A DNA stretch of 6,939 nt from assembly GCA_029067255.1 (NCBI GenBank), contig JAIEEW010000242.1, positions 6,767 to 13,705 on the forward strand, written 5' to 3'. This document shows positions 1 through 6,040 of the stretch, one piece after another. Within the stretch, counting starts at the first letter, position 1. Each line of letters opens with the position of its first letter. The notes below the pieces were generated by a model. The model searched no databases. It saw only the letters and a program-made list of their open reading frames with translations, and was not told the DNA's origin. Made by a program: the position numbers and the translations under genes. Source of the stretch: Clostridia bacterium. Its GTDB lineage: Bacteria; Bacillota; Clostridia; Christensenellales; UBA3700.

Positions 1-589
1 TCAAAGCTCGCGTAGGCACTATTATTACAAAATTATCCTTACAGCCTGTTTTTATTTTATTACGTATAAAATTAGTAATAACGAATGTCTTCCCCATTGA
101 TGTTGGCGCAGAAAAACTATAAAATTGATTGTTTTCAATACCATTTAATGCCTTAAGCTGTGTATCAAAATATTGTTTGTCCGTATCTGGAATATTATTG
201 ATTATCTTATGAGCCTCGACTTCAACATTTCTTAATATGTCAACACTATTAAATTGCCTATCTCCTTGATTTGGCATATTAGCGGATGCAAAATTAGAAA
301 CATTTGTGTAAATATGTTGCTTAAAAAATCCAATCTCCTTTTCGTCTGGAAATAAACTGTCAAGCAATATCACTATTTGCTGGGCAATGTTTTGGTGTTT
401 CTCTTTTTCGGCTAATGATAGCATTTCTGCATAGCGAAGCAACTTCCTATACTCATCAGTATAATTTTCGCTATATTCAGAAAAAAGCGACTTTGAATAT
501 GCGATTAAGAGTTCTTTGTATTTCCGTTGCAAAAACTCATCTTTTTCTATATTATCAAGCAAGTAATATGATAAAGCATGTTTATCCAT
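1..589 (-). CDS. hamB: HamB-like superfamily 2 helicase of a Hachiman system (5' part only, runs off the window)
   Basis: The reading frame opens with ATG at 589-587 and stays open for 196 codons to the window edge. The visible part has about 160 mostly helical, charged residues with no motif I recognise, then a superfamily 2 helicase start: Walker A APTSMGKT at residues 161-168 and motif Ia VPTRAL at 191-196. The remaining helicase motifs would lie outside the window. A GGGGAG ribosome site (599-604) sits 9 bases before the ATG, and the start lies inside the end of hamA (8-base overlap, 582-589), so translation is probably coupled. Known family: in Hachiman (AbpAB in E. coli), HamB is a large DNA helicase that binds the HamA nuclease, and the pair defends against phage. 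The assignment rests on the helicase motifs plus the HamA-type partner directly upstream; alone, this fragment could be another SF2 helicase. Whether the rest of the gene is intact cannot be seen. Confidence 0.82.
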   Translation of the reverse strand, partial: MDKHALSYYLLDNIEKDEFLQRKYKELLIAYSKSLFSEYSENYTDEYRKLLRYAEMLSLAEKEKHQNIAQQIVILLDSLFPDEKEIGFFKQHIYTNVSNFASANMPNQGDRQFNSVDILRNVEVEAHKIINNIPDTDKQYFDTQLKALNGIENNQFYSFSAPTSMGKTFVITNFIRNKIKTGCKDNFVIIVPTRAL

Positions 590-1529
590 TTTTTATCTCT
601 CCCCATTCAAGTTTTGCATTTCCGCTCGTTAAAGAATCCATAATCACTTTACGATCTCGTGCCGCATTGTGGAATGGCAAAAAATAAAAGTTGAACTCAT
701 AGTTGCTAACGTGATGACTATTGATTGTATTTATAATGTGGTTTTTAAAACTTAAAACCTGCTTTATGTTTTCTTCTTTTACCTTTCGATCAAATTCATC
801 ATTTGTGTCGGAAGTACCCTTATAGTCGATGCTGTATCCGATAAATATTCCGAAAACTGTTTCTTTCTTTTTTCTCGGAATAGCCATAATGTATTCTTTT
901 ATTAATTCAGCCTCCTCCTTATCTACAAGCTGATCCATTAAATGAGTGTCCAAAAGATTTCTATCCTGTGTATTCTCTGATAAATATTTCTCTATGGATT
1001 CAAATGCTTCATCAATACCTTTCTTCAATTCATTCTTAATTTTTGCTTCACCTATAACAAGTTGTAAAATTTTTGCGCCATCGCTATTAGTACGAAATTT
1101 GAAATGGATACCATCGCTTCCTTTAACATAGTCTTTAGCACTTGTTTTTAATTCAACTTTACTAAATAATTTAGGCGCATGCAAATCTTGTTCCAAAAAC
1201 AAGTATAACAATATTTCTCCAAGTTCCCCTCCCGCACCTTTATCTGCTTCATTCTCAATCGGTCTCAAATGATTCAATGCGTCCAATATTATTGTTCCTT
1301 GCTTCGATGGATTATTCTCAATTTCTGCGAGCCTTTTTCGAGAAAAAACATATTTGGTAATATTGGGAAGTATATAGTCATACATCTCATCGTAGTTGAA
1401 CAATTTATTCTCTGTATTCAACATAAACATCCGAAGGTAATTCTTGTTTACCACATCAAACTCTTCTTCGGAAACTTTATTGAATATCCCGAAACCTTCG
1501 GAATATGATGTTAACTTCAAATCCGACAT
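582..1529 (-). CDS. hamA: HamA (DUF1837) PD-(D/E)XK nuclease of a Hachiman antiphage system
   Basis: This 315-residue soluble protein has the layout of the DUF1837/HamA C-terminal nuclease domain. The segment KGAGGELGEILLYLF (97-111) carries glutamates E102 and E105. D139 lies in GSDGIHF (137-143), and E161-A-K163 in LVIGEAKI (157-164) forms the D...ExK core of a PD-(D/E)XK nuclease. An N-terminal part of about 90 residues precedes it, and a C-terminal part with FGIFIGYSID (226-235) and FNFYFLPF (279-286) strands follows, as in family members. The start at 1529 is supported by AGGAG at 1537-1541, seven bases upstream. It follows res by 18 bases and overlaps hamB by 8. Known family: HamA forms a complex with the HamB helicase; on activation it degrades DNA, so it is a defence effector that can harm the host cell. 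All expected catalytic residues are present, so I infer an active enzyme. Sampled lines here are AT-richer (about 32% GC) than res upstream. Confidence 0.88.
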   Translation of the reverse strand: MSDLKLTSYSEGFGIFNKVSEEEFDVVNKNYLRMFMLNTENKLFNYDEMYDYILPNITKYVFSRKRLAEIENNPSKQGTIILDALNHLRPIENEADKGAGGELGEILLYLFLEQDLHAPKLFSKVELKTSAKDYVKGSDGIHFKFRTNSDGAKILQLVIGEAKIKNELKKGIDEAFESIEKYLSENTQDRNLLDTHLMDQLVDKEEAELIKEYIMAIPRKKKETVFGIFIGYSIDYKGTSDTNDEFDRKVKEENIKQVLSFKNHIINTINSHHVSNYEFNFYFLPFHNAARDRKVIMDSLTSGNAKLEWGEIKNG

Positions 1530-1547
1530 ATGATTACTCCTTTGTTA

Positions 1548-3758
1548 CTAAAACACTTTTTCCAACGGCACCCAATGCTCATCCGCCATATCTTCGGCAA
1601 ACTCAGTATTGTTAATATACAAATCATTGTCCTTATCGCGGACAAATCCCCAGCGCAATTTATGCTCGGCGGCGTACAATTTGAAAGCATTGAATTTATT
1701 TTCGATTTGTATATCGATATTTTTGTCCTTCCCCTTACTTTCGCCGCCTTTCGTTTCAATAATCCAAATTGTTCCGTCTTTCTTTTTGACGATATAATCG
1801 GCATAAAATAACCATTGATGTTGCATAGCATCAATATAAACGATTGAAAAATATTGCTGTCCGGAATCGCCGTTTTTATATACCCAATCTATATCGTCGC
1901 GCTTTTCGCAATGTTTTTCAAACAACATCTCGGACGTGCTTCTGACTACGCTTGTTGCAAATCCTGATGTGTACTCTTCATAGGCATTACTCAAATATTC
2001 CACTTCATTCTTGACCGTAGGGTCATACTTATAAAAATCCTGCTCCGGAATAGAAAACGGAACGGTTTTCGGCTTGAATACAAGCTCGGTTTGTTCTGTC
2101 GAATGTGCTGTTGCTTCCTTGAAATCTTGACGTAATTTTCTCGCATTATTAATTACAAAAGCATAAAATTCCTTTGTATCGAGTACGACAAGATTTTTTG
2201 CCGTAACCAATTTTTTGCGAAAAAGACGTTCCAAAATCGTCTTGACTTTCGGCGTTTGAACATTTATGGCAGACTTTATCATATCCACGCTGTGCATAAG
2301 AAATATACCGTGCTTGTGCGTATCTACCGCTCTATGTATCGTTTTATGTTGGTCGCTTTCTAACGTAGACGTCGTTCTGACAAATTCACCCGAAAGAATT
2401 TGTCCGTTGATTTTATCTCCGAAGATATATCCCGCTTCGGCAAGCAATCGCTCGTTTTGTTTTTTATCTTTCCCAAGACGATATTTTTCAGTTAAATGAG
2501 CGCAAATTTTTTCGTAAACTTCACGCTCGCCCAAACCACCGTAATCCAAATTACGCAACTGTTTTTCAAGCGTAAACGTCTTGCACTTTTCTTTTAAGAA
2601 AAGCCGACGAGTTTCATAAGCCTTATCAACGCTCGCTAACAGCCCCGCTTTGTATTTTTCGTCAAACGTATAAACATAGCAAAAATCAAGCAAATCATCT
2701 TCATAATGTTTTGCTTCGGGCATTCTGCGTATTCTACCTATCGTTTGAATTTCAAAACTTTCGCTCATTCCCTCACGAAGTTTAACAAGAATCTTTGCAC
2801 GTGGACAATCCCATCCCGTACTTATCGCTTGCTTCATAAGCAAAAACACGGGAATACCGTCATTGTCTGTCAGATTATTGGGCAAATCCCTTTTATCCTC
2901 ACTCATCCACTTTGAAGCCATTCCGTTATCATAGGTATAACCCATAGCTTCGAGCTTCTTTTCCACGGCGGCAATCGTTTCGGGATGTCCGCTTGGAAAT
3001 TGAATCAAAACAAGCGGACGAATCGTCTTTCCTATTTGCTTATATCTTTCCGCTATTGTTTTACGTTTATTATCCGCAAGTTCCAAAAGAAAGTCGTAAT
3101 CGTCGTTGACTTCCATACCATCGGAAACACCTTCGTTTACATACAACGCTTTCGTTATAAGCCCCGCATTGATAACGTCCACTTCATCTATCTCAAAGTA
3201 TTCAAACCGTTTGTTTTCTACCGCAGTCGCACTTACACGAATTATGTTCTTTGCCGAAAAGGCATCGATAATCGCTTTCGCTTTTGCTGTATTATTGGAG
3301 TGTTCCTCATCAATAATAACGATAAAAGTCGTATTGGCGCGGTGCGCTTCTGCAATCCTGTCAAACAGATTTTTACGTTCGCCCTCGCGCAGAGCCGTGT
3401 TTCCCGTCTTTGTAACGAGTTCCCAATTTATAAACGTCGTACTCTCGGCAGGAAAACCACCTTGTAATGCGTCAAACAAGTTCTGTGTATTACGTTGCGA
3501 ATTGTATTTGAGCATCTTTTTACGACTCTGCTCTTCCAAATCTCCCTTACCGGGACAAAGCCATATAAACGCCGTTTTACTGTCGATTTTACTTAAATAT
3601 TCTTCAATAAAGTCAATGAGTATAATCGTCTTACCCGAACCGGTAGGCGATTTCATGATTATCGTTTGTTTGCTTCTCTCGTCCGCAACCAAATCAATGA
3701 GTTTGAGTACTGCTTTCTCTTGAAAATCAAAAAGACTAATGTCGATTCCGCCTACCAT
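1548..3758 (-). CDS. res: Type III restriction-modification system, restriction (helicase-endonuclease) subunit Res
   Basis: Res is the ATP-dependent translocase and endonuclease of a type III R-M complex; it works only when bound to Mod and cuts unmethylated DNA some 25-27 bases from the site. The 736-residue protein shows superfamily 2 motifs in order: an entry segment FDFQEKAVLKL (10-20), Walker A SPTGSGKT (37-44), the family segment CPGKGDLEEQS (68-78), motif II DEEH (150-153), motif III SAT (176-178), motif V STGWDCPRA (313-321) and motif VI QTIGRIRRMP (338-347). The C-terminal nuclease has D654 in FYADYIV and E668-T-K670 in WIIETKGG. The length is below the roughly 970 residues of the EcoP1I/EcoP15I enzymes, yet both catalytic parts are present, so it appears to be a compact but complete form. 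The ATG at 3758-3756 lies inside the end of mod (7-base overlap) and has GAGGAGG seven bases upstream. Sampled lines average about 43% GC. Confidence 0.94.
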   Translation of the reverse strand: MVGGIDISLFDFQEKAVLKLIDLVADERSKQTIIMKSPTGSGKTIILIDFIEEYLSKIDSKTAFIWLCPGKGDLEEQSRKKMLKYNSQRNTQNLFDALQGGFPAESTTFINWELVTKTGNTALREGERKNLFDRIAEAHRANTTFIVIIDEEHSNNTAKAKAIIDAFSAKNIIRVSATAVENKRFEYFEIDEVDVINAGLITKALYVNEGVSDGMEVNDDYDFLLELADNKRKTIAERYKQIGKTIRPLVLIQFPSGHPETIAAVEKKLEAMGYTYDNGMASKWMSEDKRDLPNNLTDNDGIPVFLLMKQAISTGWDCPRAKILVKLREGMSESFEIQTIGRIRRMPEAKHYEDDLLDFCYVYTFDEKYKAGLLASVDKAYETRRLFLKEKCKTFTLEKQLRNLDYGGLGEREVYEKICAHLTEKYRLGKDKKQNERLLAEAGYIFGDKINGQILSGEFVRTTSTLESDQHKTIHRAVDTHKHGIFLMHSVDMIKSAINVQTPKVKTILERLFRKKLVTAKNLVVLDTKEFYAFVINNARKLRQDFKEATAHSTEQTELVFKPKTVPFSIPEQDFYKYDPTVKNEVEYLSNAYEEYTSGFATSVVRSTSEMLFEKHCEKRDDIDWVYKNGDSGQQYFSIVYIDAMQHQWLFYADYIVKKKDGTIWIIETKGGESKGKDKNIDIQIENKFNAFKLYAAEHKLRWGFVRDKDNDLYINNTEFAEDMADEHWVPLEKVF

Positions 3759-5416
3759 GCTTGTCCCTCCTCTTTCAGCTCGAACTTAAAATAGGTATCA
3801 GGAATAATATGTATCTCTATCCCGTCGAATGTTTTGAGCTGTTCCGTGGTTAATAATACGTTCTTGGAAACGTACAACGCTTTCACTCCGTTATATTCAT
3901 CAAAGTGCTTGTGCAACTCGTCCGCTTCCGTATCGCTCATTACCATTAAATACTGCCTACCGTCTATTTTAACGCCGTGTTCGAGTTGTATCATTTCGGC
4001 AATATGCTCCAAAAGCGCATCAGATAGGAACTCCTCATCACGCGATACAAAATCCGTGCGGTAATATTTGAGATTTGCGGGCAATCCATTAGAATATGTA
4101 CTGCCATCCGTACGTTTGCCCGTTATTACAGTTTTAATTCTTGGATATGTTACATTATCACAAATCTGGCTTTCATTATTAGTGCAAAGTATGAACTTTC
4201 TATTGTCATTATCTTCATAGTTTGCTTCTAACACTGCTTGAGCGGTTGTACCTGAACCAGCAAAGAAATCTAAAACATTTTTAGGTTGTATGTGTAATAA
4301 TAAAAATTTCAACAACTCCACTGGCTTCGGATTGTTAAAAATATCTTTTTGTTGAAATATATTTGTAAGCAACTTTGTTGCCGTCCCCGTCTCTGCCAAA
4401 TCATAAAGTATACTTCTGCTTTTCAATAATTTGCCTTTACTTTTGTCGTAATATACTTTTTCATAAGGTATCCATCTATTTGTTTTCTTGTCTTTGCTCC
4501 AATGAACTTGGTCATTGACAATTAGACGATTGAGTCGATCTGCGCCTACGCGCCATCTACCATCTTTTCCATCTGGTGCAATCGGAAAGAAATCATTTCC
4601 GTCTGGATCAACAATAGAGAAATACATTGTTGGTCTATCTTCCTTGTGTGCCGAACTTCCCCATTTTTCCAATTTAACTATTGTGTATCTTCCTTTGGAA
4701 TCACTATACTTAAAGTCTTCAACGTTAGCTTCATCTTTATATTCTATCCATTTAAATTCTGAACTTTTTCTATATCCCAAAACATATTCATGCTCTGTTA
4801 CAAAGAAATCATCAGTTTGTCCACCGCCTGTTTTTTTACGCCAAATTAAAGTTCCTATGTAATTGCTTTCATCAAAAATATCGTCGCATAACATCTTTAA
4901 CTGTGCATACTCATTTGAATCAATACTTATAAATATAGCACCTTCTCTACTTAAAAGAGTTTTTGCGATACATAATCTTGATGCCATAAATGATAACCAT
5001 TTGCTATGTCTGAAGCCATCCGTGCTATCAACAAAGGAATCATCATATATAAAATCTTTATTGCCCGTATTGTACGGCGGATCTATGTAAATTAAATCTA
5101 TTGAGCCTTTATGCGTTTTTTCAAGCAAATATAAGCTATGTAGATTATCGCCTTCAAGCAAAAAATTGTAATGCTTATCAGGCGCAACCGAAATCTCCCG
5201 TTCTTTCACTTCCGTAAAAACGGGAATATGCGTCCGCATTTGAACGTCGACCTTTTCTTCGTGTTCTTCCCACACAAGACCATACTTCTTTGAATTAAGC
5301 TCGTTTTCAATCTCACCTAATGCAATAAGCATTTCATCATCGTTTTTATGTTCTTCTTTTATTTTTTCCAAAAACTCAAGCATCCGCTTGCGCTTTATCT
5401 GTGAAAGATTGGGCAT
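3752..5416 (-). CDS. mod: Type III restriction-modification system, adenine-N6 DNA methyltransferase subunit Mod
   Basis: Mod recognises the site and transfers a methyl group from S-adenosylmethionine to an adenine, and it also gives Res its specificity. The 554-residue protein has the beta-class motif order: catalytic motif IV DPPYNTG (112-118), a putative target-recognition region (about 190-370), then the SAM-binding motif I VLDFFAGSGTTAQAV (381-395). A charged helical N-terminus (1-70) precedes the enzyme core, and the 110 or so residues at the C-terminus probably contact Res. AGAGG at 5426-5430 is 9 bases before the ATG at 5416. The gene starts 2 bases after the 93-residue ORF and overlaps res by 7 bases. 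The core (about 4140-5160) is AT-rich: hand counts give 26% GC for 4261-4380 and 29% for 4681-4800, against 44% for both 3961-4080 and 5161-5280. This suggests the core was replaced by recombination, a known route by which type III enzymes change specificity. The target sequence cannot be predicted. Confidence 0.94.
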   Translation of the reverse strand: MPNLSQIKRKRMLEFLEKIKEEHKNDDEMLIALGEIENELNSKKYGLVWEEHEEKVDVQMRTHIPVFTEVKEREISVAPDKHYNFLLEGDNLHSLYLLEKTHKGSIDLIYIDPPYNTGNKDFIYDDSFVDSTDGFRHSKWLSFMASRLCIAKTLLSREGAIFISIDSNEYAQLKMLCDDIFDESNYIGTLIWRKKTGGGQTDDFFVTEHEYVLGYRKSSEFKWIEYKDEANVEDFKYSDSKGRYTIVKLEKWGSSAHKEDRPTMYFSIVDPDGNDFFPIAPDGKDGRWRVGADRLNRLIVNDQVHWSKDKKTNRWIPYEKVYYDKSKGKLLKSRSILYDLAETGTATKLLTNIFQQKDIFNNPKPVELLKFLLLHIQPKNVLDFFAGSGTTAQAVLEANYEDNDNRKFILCTNNESQICDNVTYPRIKTVITGKRTDGSTYSNGLPANLKYYRTDFVSRDEEFLSDALLEHIAEMIQLEHGVKIDGRQYLMVMSDTEADELHKHFDEYNGVKALYVSKNVLLTTEQLKTFDGIEIHIIPDTYFKFELKEEGQAW

Positions 5417-5418
5417 TA

Positions 5419-5700
5419 TTAGTTACCTCTTGTTTTGCGTAATTTTTCCAACTTACTTGTTAAATAAATTTCAATAATTCCGATATAAGTATTTATTTTA
5501 TACGGTGATTCAAACGACAATGTCTTTGCGTTGCAATTCAAAATAAAATCGGCAATTGCTACATTCATATCGGTAAAATGATGTTTCTGAATAATTCTAA
5601 TAGCCTCTTGTCTATCAAAAGGCTTGGCAAAAAATTTTTCAATCTCATCTATATCTTTTTCGAGTTGGGATATTTGCAAAAGACACTTTTCGTTTTCCAT
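5419..5700 (-). CDS. Unrecognised 93-residue protein between the regulator and mod
   Basis: I do not recognise this family. The protein is soluble, without a signal peptide or membrane segment. Residues about 7-25 (LLQISQLEKDIDEIEKFF) have heptad-like hydrophobic spacing and may form a short coiled coil. The segment RQEAIRIIQKHH (30-41) looks helical, and the C-terminus (83-91, KLEKLRKTR) is basic. No catalytic motif is visible. It is very likely a real gene: GGAGG lies 7 bases before the ATG at 5700-5698, it follows the HTH gene by 2 bases, and it precedes mod by 2 bases, so its ends are fitted tightly to both neighbours. Its position suggests a role tied to the regulator or to Mod, such as a cofactor or dimerisation partner, but this is only inference from context. 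Confidence 0.75.
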   Translation of the reverse strand: MENEKCLLQISQLEKDIDEIEKFFAKPFDRQEAIRIIQKHHFTDMNVAIADFILNCNAKTLSFESPYKINTYIGIIEIYLTSKLEKLRKTRGN

Positions 5701-5702
5701 AT

Positions 5703-5906
5703 TTAGGCCTCCACGATTTCCATTATATCGGATATATCACAATCCAGCACTTTGCAAATTTTAAGCAAGACAGACGTTTTAACGTCCTCGTTTCTGCCGA
5801 GCTTAGCCATAGCGGTTGTCGTAATCCCCGCCGCAACACGCAAATCTTCTTTTCTCATATCTTTATCAATTAGCAGTTTCCACAACTTTTTATAGCTTGC
5901 CGCCAT
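5703..5906 (-). CDS. Small Cro/C1-type (XRE-like) helix-turn-helix transcriptional regulator
   Basis: This 67-residue protein is almost entirely one Cro/C1-type HTH domain. An opening helix (YKKLWKLLID, 5-14) is followed by the HTH itself: helix KEDLRVAAG (19-27), a turn and the recognition helix TTTAMAKLGR (29-38). Then comes the family's closing pattern VLLKICKVLDCDISDIMEIV (46-65). Such stand-alone minimal regulators are common in Bacillota, including next to R-M operons, where they resemble controller proteins that time methylase and nuclease expression. AGGAG (5916-5920) sits 9 bases before the ATG, and a strong promoter lies about 30 bases further up. It is the first gene of the defence block, so it probably autoregulates the transcript. 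A candidate operator is at 5973-5989. Whether it represses or activates cannot be read from the sequence. Confidence 0.9.
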   Translation of the reverse strand: MAASYKKLWKLLIDKDMRKEDLRVAAGITTTAMAKLGRNEDVKTSVLLKICKVLDCDISDIMEIVEA

Positions 5907-5938
5907 ATCAAAAATCTCCTACTTTATTGGATATTCTT

Positions 5939-5967
5939 ATTATAGCACAATCAAAGGAAAAACGCAA
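5939..5967 (-). promoter_or_regulatory. Sigma-A-type promoter of the defence operon (extended -10)
   Basis: Reading on the minus strand, TTGCGT (5967-5962) is followed by a 17-base spacer and a perfect TATAAT (5944-5939). TG lies one base before the -10 (TGC-TATAAT), making it an extended -10. Transcription would start near 5932, giving a leader of roughly 25 bases that holds the AGGAG site and the ATG of the HTH gene. It is the only convincing promoter I find ahead of the six defence genes, and it lies directly downstream of the terminator of the preceding gene. Confidence 0.8.
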
Positions 5968-5972
5968 GATAA

Positions 5973-5989
5973 TCTCCAAAATTTAGAGA
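5973..5989. promoter_or_regulatory. Inverted repeat upstream of the -35: candidate operator
   Basis: The 17 bases TCTCCAAAATTTAGAGA form an inverted repeat with 8-base arms around a central base, with 7 of 8 positions paired. It lies 5 bases upstream of the -35 box, centred roughly 50 bases before the predicted start of transcription. That place is typical for a regulator site, and the first gene of the operon encodes an HTH protein of the sort that binds such dyads. Binding is inferred from position and symmetry only; AT-rich intergenic DNA can produce such dyads by chance. Confidence 0.4.
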
Positions 5990-5999
5990 ACAATTCCTA

Positions 6000-6038
6000 A
6001 ACAAAAAACGGCTCTACTTGTTATCGTAAAGCCGTTTT
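6000..6038 (-). terminator. Intrinsic terminator of the rlmD-like gene
   Basis: On the minus strand, AAAACGGCTTTAC (6038-6026) pairs with GTAGAGCCGTTTT (6017-6005), a 13-base-pair stem with one G-U pair around an 8-base loop, followed by more T residues (TTTTTTGTTT overall). The hairpin begins 2 bases after the stop codon of the methyltransferase. It separates that gene from the defence operon. The stem is flanked by A-runs and T-runs, so it could also stop transcription coming from the other direction, but no plus-strand gene is present to need it. Confidence 0.88.
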
Positions 6039-6040
6039 CA

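Noticed and set aside
415..687. Plus-strand open frame of 90 residues across the hamA/hamB junction
   Set aside because: Antisense to both genes at their conserved overlap; composition typical of a shadow frame.
1517..1834. Minus-strand open frame of 105 residues overlapping the end of res and the start of hamA
   Set aside because: It is an alternative frame of the Res nuclease end, which carries the D...ExK motif in the main frame; no own ribosome site or domain.
2985..3467. Plus-strand open frame of 160 residues opposite res
   Set aside because: Antisense to well-supported helicase motifs and overlapping another shadow frame; no sign of a real protein.
3106..3723. Plus-strand open frame of 205 residues opposite res
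   Set aside because: It lies wholly antisense to the helicase part of res, has no ribosome site or recognisable domain, and is rich in Ser and Ile as expected from a reverse-strand shadow.
4831..4837. A7 run on the coding strand of mod as a possible phase-variation tract
   Set aside because: Seven A residues encoding lysines are common in AT-rich genes; phase-variable mod genes usually carry longer homopolymers or tandem repeats, which are absent here.
5907..6040. Attachment site or mobile-element boundary between the rlmD-like gene and the defence operon
   Set aside because: The interval is filled by a terminator, a dyad, a promoter and a ribosome site; no tRNA, direct repeat, integrase or transposase is visible in the window.
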